Shown: piece by piece, positions 1-7,718 of the stretch
Position numbering within the stretch: position 1 is the first letter of the stretch
Layout: each line of letters starts with the position of its first letter
Origin: an uncultured Atopobium sp.
Lineage (GTDB): Bacteria; Actinomycetota; Coriobacteriia; Coriobacteriales; Atopobiaceae
Reading direction: 5' to 3'
NCBI GenBank assembly: GCA_938041635.1
Contig: CALIAD010000047.1
Span: 1-64,000 of the forward strand
Length of the DNA stretch: 64,000 bases
Position numbers and translations under genes: made by a program
Notes under the pieces: model-generated
Told to the model about the DNA's origin: nothing
What the model saw: the letters and a program-made list of their open reading frames with translations, nothing else
Database searches by the model: none

Positions 1-35
1 CGTCTTTTTAACAGATTATCCGACTTAGGTGTGTT

Positions 36-83
36 TTGAACTGCCTCCTATTTCTCGTGTCCAAGAAATGGGAGGCAGTTCAA
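36..83. repeat. Long near-perfect inverted repeat (20-bp stem)
   Basis: Positions 36-55 pair with 64-83 over 20 bp with a single G-U pair, leaving an 8-base loop. The arms carry CTGCCTCC and GGAGGCAG. The hairpin lies just past the 3' end of the minus-strand gene at 107-388, so it may be its terminator. Neither strand shows a U-run after the stem, which is unusual for an intrinsic terminator. A small mobile-element remnant is another possibility. Confidence 0.6.
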
Positions 84-106
84 CGTTGGTAGAAGAGGGT
101 TTTTAG

Positions 107-388
107 TTACATAAGATAAATAACATGGCTAATTTCAAATACGAGAGCAAAGGCAAGAAAAACTAAAAGTGAAATCTTTGCCCGCTTTTTAATATCGCTT
201 CTAAAAATGAGATACCAATTAATAATCCCAAGCAGAGTTGATACTAGAAAAAATAGCAATGGCGGAATAAGTTCCTGTTTCCACAGTAGTCGCGCACCCT
301 GATAGGCAAGAAAACTAATAAGAAATACTGTGCGAAATGTTTTTCTAGAAATCGGTTCTGAAAAATTAAAAATCTTCTCGCTAAACAT
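107..388 (-). CDS. Small three-helix membrane protein of unknown function
   Basis: This 93-residue protein is almost entirely hydrophobic, with three predicted membrane helices at about residues 18-35, 41-63 and 71-92 and a short basic loop (KKRAK) near residue 67. A clear ribosome binding site, GGGAGG, sits about six bases before the ATG on the minus strand, which supports it as a real gene. It is transcribed divergently from the SGNH hydrolase, with about 117 bases between them. I do not recognise the family. A role in membrane physiology cannot be narrowed further from sequence. Confidence 0.6.
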   Translation of the reverse strand: MFSEKIFNFSEPISRKTFRTVFLISFLAYQGARLLWKQELIPPLLFFLVSTLLGIINWYLIFRSDIKKRAKISLLVFLAFALVFEISHVIYLM

Positions 389-505
389 ATCTGTTGCCTC
401 CCTATGGACAACAAGAGCAGTTTATTTGTTACTAAAGATTGTAATACTGTCTATTAACCTCGTAGTATATAACTATAGTAATTTAACTTGTGATTGGAGG
501 TGCGT

Positions 506-1594
506 ATGGAAGTTGGGGAGTGGAGCATTAGTTCTCCAGCATCCAAGTTTTTACTTGGTGCACCATGGTCAGAAAAGCTTGCTCACGGATGGGTCCATCC
601 GCAGCGTATTTCTCCCAATCAGCTTAGAGTCATTGGCTCTTGCTCTTCCTGGCACCCCGGTCTTTTTAAACAGATGGTAGCGTGTACTTCAGATATTCAA
701 GTTGCCTTTACCACGGACAGCTCAGAAGTGGTGCTTGATCTAAAAATTGACAAAGTTCCTAAGGGAGCCTCTTCTGTTTTACAGTTACTTAAAACAACGT
801 ATTTGAAAAAGCTTAGTTCCGTATTTGTAACGGTTGATGGCAAACCTTACAAGAACTTTTCACTTGATGACGCAGGTGAACATACACTTTCTATTCATCT
901 AGAAACAGAAACCTCTGAAGATGACCTTGCTAGACTTCCAGGTTTTAATGACACGCATCACGTGAGTGTTTACTTGCCCTGTTTACAGAGCGCTTCCGTT
1001 AAAAATCTCCGTGGCAACGGCACGTTTTTCTCGCCCGATGAACCTAAGAAAAAGCTGGTGGTGTTTGGCGATTCTATTGCGCAGGGTTTTGTTGTGGGGC
1101 GTCCAGACAAAACTTGGCCACGCTGTCTTGCTAAACGCATGAAGCTTGAGGTGGTTAACCAGGGAATTGGTGGACAAGTTTATCAGCCTGGCTCGTATAC
1201 GTTTATTGAGGATGCTTCTTTAGTGGTTGTTGCACTTGGAGCAAATTATCGATACGAAAAATGCTCAAAGTCGCAGGTAACATACGATATTCAAAATTCG
1301 CTCTGGCAGATTTCTCAGATGTATGCAGATACGCGCGTGGTGGTTCTGACGCCTACGCCTTATTTTGAGGATGCGTATCCCACACACCCTTATTCTTGTT
1401 TCGCCGAGATTCCTCAAATTATTGAAGAAGTTGCTGGTAAGTTTGGTTTGCCGTGTATTTCTGGAGAAAAACTATTGCCGCAGGAGAAGAAATATTTTGC
1501 TGACGATGTGCATCCAAATTCTAAGGGTGCGGCACTTTTGGCAAAGAATCTATTTGAAGCCTTAAAACAACCAGTTCAAGATAGCCTTTTTTAG
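506..1594 (+). CDS. SGNH/GDSL-family esterase with N-terminal jelly-roll-like domain (CE2-like)
   Basis: The C-terminal half has the SGNH hydrolase blocks: FGDSIAQG with the nucleophile serine near residue 188, a GAN block near 245, and DDVHP with the catalytic Asp/His near residue 335. The N-terminal ~165 residues resemble the beta-rich domain of carbohydrate esterase family 2 acetylxylan/acyl esterases, suggesting deacylation of a carbohydrate. No signal peptide is visible, so it is probably cytoplasmic. The frame opens with TTG at 494, but GGAGG at 496-500 sits five bases before the ATG at 506, so 506 is the start. The 362-residue length fits CE2-type proteins. The substrate is unknown. 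Confidence 0.75.
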   Translation: MEVGEWSISSPASKFLLGAPWSEKLAHGWVHPQRISPNQLRVIGSCSSWHPGLFKQMVACTSDIQVAFTTDSSEVVLDLKIDKVPKGASSVLQLLKTTYLKKLSSVFVTVDGKPYKNFSLDDAGEHTLSIHLETETSEDDLARLPGFNDTHHVSVYLPCLQSASVKNLRGNGTFFSPDEPKKKLVVFGDSIAQGFVVGRPDKTWPRCLAKRMKLEVVNQGIGGQVYQPGSYTFIEDASLVVVALGANYRYEKCSKSQVTYDIQNSLWQISQMYADTRVVVLTPTPYFEDAYPTHPYSCFAEIPQIIEEVAGKFGLPCISGEKLLPQEKKYFADDVHPNSKGAALLAKNLFEALKQPVQDSLF

Positions 1595-1639
1595 ACGTCA
1601 AGCCTCCCTAGAAGCTCTCTCAAAATTCAACACGAGTTT

Positions 1640-1667
1640 TTGTCCGGTGAAACTTCTACACTAGAGT
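1640..1667 (+). promoter_or_regulatory. Candidate sigma-70 promoter for dgt
   Basis: TTGTCC at 1640-1645 and TAGAGT at 1662-1667 are separated by 16 bases and lie 25 bases before the dgt start. Matches to TTGACA and TATAAT are four of six each. It fits the gap between two genes but is unproven. Confidence 0.35.
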
Positions 1668-1692
1668 TGAAAAACATCTAGAGAGGATACAC

Positions 1693-2934
1693 ATGAACAT
1701 CACTAATCCTTTTGCGCCTCATTTGACTGGGCAACTTTCAGAAGAAACTCAAGCCCTTGTAGCTGAGCAAATTGCTAAGGGCACCTTGAGTCCTTACGCG
1801 TGCAAAAATGAAGATATCATTCGCCGAGATTCCACCCATGATCAGGCATCACTTTTGCGTCCCGCTTTCATGCGAGATGTCGAGAAAATCATGCATACTC
1901 CTGCGTATAACAGGCTGAACGGCAAAACGCAGGTCTTCTCGTTCCGAGCGCATGATGACATTACGCGCCGCGGCCTTCATGAGCAGCTTGTTTGTAGGGT
2001 TGCTAAAGATATAGGACGTGCCCTTGGCCTCAACCTTGATTTGATCGAAGCAATTGCTCTTGGTCATGATGTGGGACATACTCCTTTTGGTCATGCAGGG
2101 GAGTATTTCCTCAATGATATTTACCATGAACAAACAGGACGTTGGTTTTTCCACAACGTACAGAGCGTGCGCGTGCTTGACGGCCTCTATGCAAGAAACC
2201 TTTCTTTGCAGACACTTGATGGAGTAATTTGCCACAACGGCGAGTTTGAACAGCAGATACTTCAGATGAGTGATCTTTCAACCTTTGATGAGTTTGACAA
2301 GGTGGTGGAAGATTGCTGGGAGAGAGGCCCTCAGGCTATTGCTCACCTGCGTCCTATGACGCTTGAAGGTTGCGTCATGCGCATCTCTGACATTATTGCG
2401 TATGTTGGAAAAGACAGACAGGATGCGCTTCGTGCAGGCGCTGCTACAGAAGAAACATTTGACGACGGTCTTGGTGGTGCTTATAACGCATGGGCTACTT
2501 CTGCTTTTGTTGCAGACATTGTTCAGAATAGCTTTGGTAAGCCTCAGATTTCTCTCTCAGAAGAGGCGTTTAAAGAGATGAAACGAGCAAAGCGCGAGAA
2601 TTACCAGAAGATTTATGGGGCATCAGAAGCCAATGGTGATTTCTCTGAAGACATTAAGCACCTGTTTGAGAAGTTGTACGAATACGAGTTGTCCTCGCTT
2701 AAATCTGGTGATCAGAGTCTTGCAATCTTTAAGCATCATATTGAGCCAGTAAGCAGGCACCTTTCTAGGTACGGCCATACGTATGACTGGAAGAGTGACG
2801 TGCATCGTACTGTTGTTGATTTTATTTCCGCAATGACCGATGACTACTTTGTGGCTACCTGTGAAGCACTTTTCCCAGAAGCTCAGGAGCTCTTTCCAAA
2901 GAGGAGCTACTTTGCAGAAGGGGTACGTGCGTAA
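1693..2934 (+). CDS. dgt: dGTPase-like HD-domain phosphohydrolase
   Basis: This 413-residue protein has the metal-binding HD-domain signature of deoxyguanosinetriphosphate triphosphohydrolase-like proteins: a first histidine near residue 96 (RGLHEQ), the HD pair at about 125-126 in GHDVGHTPFGH, and a downstream ISDIIAY segment with the later aspartate. Such enzymes hydrolyse dNTPs to nucleosides and triphosphate and influence dNTP pools. GAGAGGA precedes the ATG. It is followed after about 100 bases by rarA, a replication-repair gene. The exact nucleotide preference cannot be read from sequence, since the family has many dGTPase-like members with broad specificity. Confidence 0.85.
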   Translation: MNITNPFAPHLTGQLSEETQALVAEQIAKGTLSPYACKNEDIIRRDSTHDQASLLRPAFMRDVEKIMHTPAYNRLNGKTQVFSFRAHDDITRRGLHEQLVCRVAKDIGRALGLNLDLIEAIALGHDVGHTPFGHAGEYFLNDIYHEQTGRWFFHNVQSVRVLDGLYARNLSLQTLDGVICHNGEFEQQILQMSDLSTFDEFDKVVEDCWERGPQAIAHLRPMTLEGCVMRISDIIAYVGKDRQDALRAGAATEETFDDGLGGAYNAWATSAFVADIVQNSFGKPQISLSEEAFKEMKRAKRENYQKIYGASEANGDFSEDIKHLFEKLYEYELSSLKSGDQSLAIFKHHIEPVSRHLSRYGHTYDWKSDVHRTVVDFISAMTDDYFVATCEALFPEAQELFPKRSYFAEGVRA

Positions 2935-3039
2935 GGTTTACCACTCAGTCACGGTGTGGCAAACGGGCACGTAAAGAGCATTTGTGCTGAGCGGGCTTCT
3001 CGCCAAGCTTTTATGTTTGAGACGGGGTAAAATATCTGC

Positions 3040-4371
3040 ATGGATACTTTATTTTCTGGCATGGAACGTGCCGCTAAAAAAGCTAATGCACCACTTGCTG
3101 CCCGCATGCGTCCTACCACGCTTGATGGATACGTGGGTCAGGAAGATGCGGTTGGTCAGGGCTCCTGGCTGCGCAAGGCAATTGAGCACGATACACTCTC
3201 GTCCGTCCTGCTGTATGGTCCAGCTGGCACTGGTAAGACCACACTTGCACGCATTATTGCACATACAACACACGCAGAATTTGTAGAAGTATCTGCAATT
3301 ACGGGAACTGTTAAAGATCTTCGCAGAGAGATTGAGGCCGCAGAATCAAGGCTTTTAACTGCAGGTAGAAGAACTATTCTGTTCATTGATGAGATTCATC
3401 GTTTTACGCGCTCTCAGCAAGATGCCTTGCTTCACGCAGTAGAAGACAGAATAGTTGTACTTATTGGCGCTACTACAGAAAACCCTTACTTTGAGGTTAA
3501 CAGCGCTCTGATTTCTCGCTCTCGTGTAGTGGAGCTGCATGCATTGTCAGATGAGGCAATCGATGAGCTCATCCAACGAGCACTCGAGTCAGAAGATGGT
3601 CTAGCTGGCGCATTTGTCCTGGATGAAGATGCTCGTAAAGAGATTGTGACGCTTGCAGGCGGAGATGGTCGCGCAGCCCTAACTTCTCTTGAGCTTGCTT
3701 CTCAGATGGTTGACGTTCCAGAATCTGCTGATAGTAAGACATCTGTTCCGCTTGTTATCACCAAGCAAAACGTTCTTGAGGCAAATCCTCGTCGCGGGCT
3801 TCCCTACGATAAAGCAGGAGATATGCACTATGACATTATCTCTGCGTTTATTAAGTCCATGCGTGGCTCAGACCCAGATGCCGCACTCTATTGGCTTGCG
3901 CGCATGATTGATGCAGGTGAGGACCCTAAATTTATTGCTCGACGCATTATGATTTTGGCCTCAGAAGATATTGGCAATGCCGATCCTCAGGCGCTGCTCA
4001 TTGCACATGCAGCATTCAGGTCAGCTGAGGTCATTGGATATCCCGAGTGCAGGATTAACCTTGCGCAAGCAGTAATTTATATGGCGCTTGCTCCAAAATC
4101 TAATGCTGCAGAAGCAGGTATTGATGCCGCTCTCCATGAGGTTAGAACAGGTCCAAGGCGAGAAGTTCCAAGTTACTTAAGAGATCGTACGCGTCCTGGT
4201 TCTGAAGAGTATGGCAATTACCTCTATCCTCACAATTATCCTGGGGGATGGATTGAACAGCGTTATCTTCCAGAAGGACTTGAACGTGGTGCGTTCTTCT
4301 CGCCATCTCCAAGAGGTTGGGAAGCGTGGAGAATTGCAGCTACAGAGCGTGACCGTCACGAGGAAGTCTAG
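3040..4371 (+). CDS. rarA: Replication-associated recombination protein A (AAA+ ATPase)
   Basis: This 443-residue AAA+ protein of the RarA/MgsA/WRNIP1 family acts at stalled replication forks and at ssDNA ends. It has Walker A GPAGTGKT at residues 60-67, Walker B ILFIDEIH near 110-117, sensor 1 GATTENP and the arginine-finger segment SRSR. The C-terminal region (from about residue 250) carries the conserved tetramerisation part, including YDIISAFIKSMRGSDPDAAL and the ending RYLPEGLERGAFF. Length and motifs match typical RarA. The ribosome site before the ATG at 3040 is weak (GGGGT). Confidence 0.92.
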   Translation: MDTLFSGMERAAKKANAPLAARMRPTTLDGYVGQEDAVGQGSWLRKAIEHDTLSSVLLYGPAGTGKTTLARIIAHTTHAEFVEVSAITGTVKDLRREIEAAESRLLTAGRRTILFIDEIHRFTRSQQDALLHAVEDRIVVLIGATTENPYFEVNSALISRSRVVELHALSDEAIDELIQRALESEDGLAGAFVLDEDARKEIVTLAGGDGRAALTSLELASQMVDVPESADSKTSVPLVITKQNVLEANPRRGLPYDKAGDMHYDIISAFIKSMRGSDPDAALYWLARMIDAGEDPKFIARRIMILASEDIGNADPQALLIAHAAFRSAEVIGYPECRINLAQAVIYMALAPKSNAAEAGIDAALHEVRTGPRREVPSYLRDRTRPGSEEYGNYLYPHNYPGGWIEQRYLPEGLERGAFFSPSPRGWEAWRIAATERDRHEEV

Positions 4372-4462
4372 GATTTTGAATTACCTAAGTGGGAGCATTA
4401 AGAGGACGCTCCTCGGGTAGAATAGAAAGAACTGTAACCGTTAGCTTTGAGGGATGGCATAG

Positions 4463-5074
4463 ATGGATTACTTACAGATTGCCCTTGTAGTCTTAGCCGT
4501 AGCTGGTATTTGGGCTATTGTCGAGGTCGCTCTGACCCTAAGAACAACAAGAAAGTCAATTACTGAGATTACACTCTCAGCTAACAACACTATTGAGCAG
4601 ATTCAACCTGTTATTTCAAAAATTGATGGCATGGTTGATGAGCTTGATCCAACTATCAAGCAGCTACCTGCACTCATGCAGAAGGTTGATGAGGCTGCAG
4701 AGAACGCTAATACCTCTCTTGAAAGTCTTAACGTGGTTCTTGGTGACGTGGCTACTGTCTCCGGAGCTGCATCTGCAGTAACTGCAACAGTCAGTAAGGC
4801 TGCAAGCGATGCGGTAACAGGCGTTGTTGAGTCTGTTTCAAAGCTAGGAACTGGTCTTGGCGGATCTTTGAATCCTTCCAAGCTTGCTGAGGTAGCTCAG
4901 GCTCGCCTGAGCGGTGCGACTGCTTCTGCACAACAGAGTGCACAGCGTGCTCAAGAGTATCTTGAGGAGCTTCCTCTGCTTTCTCAGGACAAGACAAAGC
5001 ATTCTAAACCAGCTCGCACTGAGCAGTTCTATATTGAGTACGGTTCTGAGTCTTCTCAGAAGTCTGAGGAGTAG
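4463..5074 (+). CDS. DUF948-type membrane-anchored coiled-coil protein
   Basis: The 203-residue protein has one N-terminal membrane helix (about residues 4-26) and then a long Ala/Ser/Glu-rich helical region without enzyme motifs, like DUF948 general-stress proteins. In Bacillus, DUF948 proteins of the YtxG type belong to the SigB general stress response, which agrees with its position directly before an RsbW-like protein and a SigB/SigF-type sigma factor. GAGGGA precedes the ATG. The next gene begins six bases after the stop. It may be a membrane-associated stress effector, but its molecular role is unknown. Confidence 0.65.
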   Translation: MDYLQIALVVLAVAGIWAIVEVALTLRTTRKSITEITLSANNTIEQIQPVISKIDGMVDELDPTIKQLPALMQKVDEAAENANTSLESLNVVLGDVATVSGAASAVTATVSKAASDAVTGVVESVSKLGTGLGGSLNPSKLAEVAQARLSGATASAQQSAQRAQEYLEELPLLSQDKTKHSKPARTEQFYIEYGSESSQKSEE

Positions 5075-5080
5075 ATTGTA

Positions 5081-5464
5081 ATGGCACAAAAAATTGTTGA
5101 GCTTTCCGCTCCAGCAGATCCAACATTTGCTCGTTCAGTCAGAATGATGGCTGCTAATCTTGCTGTTTTGTGCAAGATGAACGTTGATGAGCTTGAAGAT
5201 GTCAAAATGGCCGCAGAAGAGGGCTTTGTCTTTGCTTGCGGCACTCAAAAAGACTCTGTAGATATTACGTTTACCCTCGAAGACAATACTATGGCTATTG
5301 ATTTTGACTTGGGTGATGAGGATCCAGTTGAGTCTGAGGTAGATAATTCTCAGCCACTAGAACTTGTAGAGTTACTACTCTCCGCTATTTGTGATGAGTT
5401 TGCGCTTAGCGATGACGGTTATACACTTCATCTTGTAAAGATTTCTGGCGGTGCACATGCCTAA
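5081..5464 (+). CDS. RsbW/SpoIIAB-like anti-sigma factor with eroded ATP-binding motifs
   Basis: This 127-residue protein has the size and start of HATPase_c_2 anti-sigma factors, including DVKMAAEEGFVFA aligned with the RsbW N-box. It overlaps the start of a SigB/SigF-family gene by eight bases, the normal rsbW-sigB arrangement, so it probably binds that sigma factor. Several kinase signatures look degraded. The N-box asparagine position seems to hold phenylalanine, and the glycine-rich G1/G2 boxes are replaced by acidic or hydrophobic residues (DLGDEDPVE, LELVELLLSAICDE). No RsbV-like anti-anti-sigma gene is adjacent. It may hold sigma without phosphotransfer. Confidence 0.7.
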   Translation: MAQKIVELSAPADPTFARSVRMMAANLAVLCKMNVDELEDVKMAAEEGFVFACGTQKDSVDITFTLEDNTMAIDFDLGDEDPVESEVDNSQPLELVELLLSAICDEFALSDDGYTLHLVKISGGAHA

Positions 5465-6311
5465 ACCTGAAGCTAACGAGGCAGTACAGGCATCTGCAGA
5501 AGAGCAGAAAGCCGCAAGAAGAGCTGCTCGCCGTGCTTCTAAAGGTACCCCGGCCTGGGATAAAGATAGAACACGAAAGCTCTTTGCCCAATATAAAGAA
5601 ACAAAAGACCCTGAGGTAAGAGACCAGCTTATTGTGAGTCACTTAAACCTCGTGCGCTTTTTGGCCTCCAAGTTTAAAAACCGTGGAGAACCTCTTGATG
5701 ATTTGATTCAGGTGGGAACCATTGGACTTATCAAGGCAATTGATAGGTTTGAGCCTGATCGTGGTCTTGAATTTACAACATATGCAACGCCAACCATCAT
5801 GGGAGAAATCAAGCGTCACTTCCGCGATAAAGGCTGGTCAGTACGTGTTCCTCGTCGTTTGCAGGAGCTTTCGTCCAAGATTAATCAGGTCACTGATGAT
5901 TTGACTAAAGAGCTGCAAAGAAGCCCTTCAATTGAAGAGATCGCCCAGCGCCTTGATACTAACGTTGAAGAGGTTCTTGAGGCTATGGAGTCTTCTAGCG
6001 CTTATAGCTCTGTTCCTCTCGAGGGAGGCGGCTCTGGTGCTGATGGCGACGAGACTCCTTCAATCATTGATCAGTATGTGACCGAAGATGAGGATCTTGC
6101 TGGTTCTGATGACCGCATTGTTCTTGAAGAGGCCATTAGAGACTTCTCGCCACGAGAGCAAGAGATTATTCGTATGCGTTTTGTTGAAGGTCTTACTCAG
6201 GTAGAGATTGCGGAGAAACTTAATATCTCTCAGGTACAGGTTTCAAGGCTGCTTCGTCGCACCTTAAAGCGTATCCAAGAAAAGATTGACCCAGAAAGCG
6301 TGAATCGTTAA
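5457..6311 (+). CDS. SigB/SigF-family RNA polymerase sigma factor
   Basis: About 284 residues with the full group 3 layout: region 2 (DQLIVSHLNLVRFLASKF ... DLIQVGTIGLIKAIDRF ... FTTYATPTIMGEIKRHFRDK), region 3 (VRVPRRLQELSSKINQ) and region 4 (FSPREQEIIRMRF followed by a helix-turn-helix, TQVEIAEKLNISQVQVSRLL). These factors direct stress or envelope regulons and are held by an RsbW-type partner, here encoded just upstream with an eight-base overlap. A GTG at 5451 is an alternative start, but the ATG at 5457 is better spaced from GGCGG. The N-terminal ~35 residues are basic and Ala-rich and not part of the sigma fold. Confidence 0.9.
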   Translation: MPKPEANEAVQASAEEQKAARRAARRASKGTPAWDKDRTRKLFAQYKETKDPEVRDQLIVSHLNLVRFLASKFKNRGEPLDDLIQVGTIGLIKAIDRFEPDRGLEFTTYATPTIMGEIKRHFRDKGWSVRVPRRLQELSSKINQVTDDLTKELQRSPSIEEIAQRLDTNVEEVLEAMESSSAYSSVPLEGGGSGADGDETPSIIDQYVTEDEDLAGSDDRIVLEEAIRDFSPREQEIIRMRFVEGLTQVEIAEKLNISQVQVSRLLRRTLKRIQEKIDPESVNR

Positions 6312-7693
6312 TGGATCAAAAGCATCAAAACTTCTCCGATTCATCTCAAAAATGGAAACAACGTGGCTTAATGGTGTGGACAGTCATTGGTCTGGCCGCA
6401 TTGTTTGCACTTGCATTGTATGTTCTTGGCATCCTGGGACAGGCTGTTGAGCTGCTCGCCATTGGCGCAATTGTTGCGTTTGTCTGCAGCCCTGTTACCA
6501 ATTGGCTTGAAGACAGGGGAGTGCCTCGTGGCATTTCCGCTCTTATCGCGCTTGTTCTTACGCTCATTGTGCTGGTAGGATTTTTGATTTTGATTGCGCA
6601 GCCATTGGTATTTGAGCTTACTACGCTACTCAGAAACGCTCCTTCGTATGCAAGTCAGATAGGAGCAATGGCAAGGGAGTTTTGGCAGAACTTTGACACT
6701 CAAAGTAACCCTGCTGTTAGACAGACGGTAGAACTTGCAATTGAACAGGCATCAAGTATTGGAATATCAGTTGCTTCTGGTATTTTGAGTTGGCTTTCCA
6801 CATCTGCTTTAGGCAACATCTCTTCTATGGCAAACCAACTCATGGTCTTCTTCTTAGGCCTAGTGCTTGCCTATTGGTTGGCTAAAGATTATCCAGTTAT
6901 TGTCCGTGAGATGGCTATTATTGCTGGTCCTCAAAAAGAGAATGAGTTCAGACTTATTCTTGCAATCTTAAGTAGATCTACCAGTGGATATATGCGAGGC
7001 ACTATCATTACCTCTGCGGTTAATGGCATTCTTGTGTACTTTGGGTGTCTGATTTTAGGCAACCCTTATGCCGCTCTTATTGGCATGGTTACAGGAATCT
7101 TCCATATTATTCCTGTAGTTGGACCGGTTTTCTCGGCAGGTATTGCTCTTATTTTGAGCATCTTAGTAGACCCTGTCATGACCGTATGGACTATCGTTAT
7201 CTTGATGGTTGCACAAAACGTTGTTGATAACGTGCTTTCACCTTTGGTTATGGCAACTAGCGTTAAAGTTCACCCGGGTCTTTCGCTCGTTGGTATTGTC
7301 ATTGGCAGCGCTCTTGGCGGAGTAGTTGGAACTATTCTTGCCATACCTTTGACAGCAGCACTGAGGGGCATCTTTGTGTACTTCTTTGAGAAGTATTCGG
7401 GCAGACAGATCGTCTCGCCAAATGGTGCGTTTTTTAACTCTACCCAGTATGTGGATGAGACAGGCGCCATCCTTCCAGAATATGACGCTCTGGACGATCC
7501 GAAGTTCTTTGAGGAGTCGCGTCTTGTTGATCAAGACACTACAGCTCATGTGCGCAGCAAGTCTTCAGCTCCCGCGCCCAAGATTCTTGGACATGATTTT
7601 TCTCAGTTACTTTTTAGGAATACTCAAGAAGTTACTAAGGAACCAGATAAACCATCGTCAGATGCGGTAGACTCAGACAGTACAAAAGAGTAG
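6311..7693 (+). CDS. AI-2E family membrane transporter
   Basis: A 460-residue polytopic protein of the AI-2E/YdiK/PerM family with about eight membrane helices. It has the family pattern of an early helical pair, a long extracytoplasmic stretch (residues about 105-160), and the C-terminal signature IPVVGPVFSAG ... NVLSPLVMATSVKVHPGLSLVGIVIG. The final ~90 residues are hydrophilic and probably cytoplasmic. Its ATG overlaps the sigma-factor stop (TAATG), so it is translated as part of the stress operon. Despite the family name, members differ in substrate (Na+/H+ antiport has been reported for some), so no substrate is assigned. Confidence 0.8.
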   Translation: MDQKHQNFSDSSQKWKQRGLMVWTVIGLAALFALALYVLGILGQAVELLAIGAIVAFVCSPVTNWLEDRGVPRGISALIALVLTLIVLVGFLILIAQPLVFELTTLLRNAPSYASQIGAMAREFWQNFDTQSNPAVRQTVELAIEQASSIGISVASGILSWLSTSALGNISSMANQLMVFFLGLVLAYWLAKDYPVIVREMAIIAGPQKENEFRLILAILSRSTSGYMRGTIITSAVNGILVYFGCLILGNPYAALIGMVTGIFHIIPVVGPVFSAGIALILSILVDPVMTVWTIVILMVAQNVVDNVLSPLVMATSVKVHPGLSLVGIVIGSALGGVVGTILAIPLTAALRGIFVYFFEKYSGRQIVSPNGAFFNSTQYVDETGAILPEYDALDDPKFFEESRLVDQDTTAHVRSKSSAPAPKILGHDFSQLLFRNTQEVTKEPDKPSSDAVDSDSTKE

Positions 7694-7718
7694 TTATTTG
7701 AATACGGAGAAGTACTTT

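Noticed and set aside
7694..7718. T-box leader before alaS
   Set aside because: Only 25 bases separate the preceding gene from alaS, too short for a T-box. gltX also shows none.
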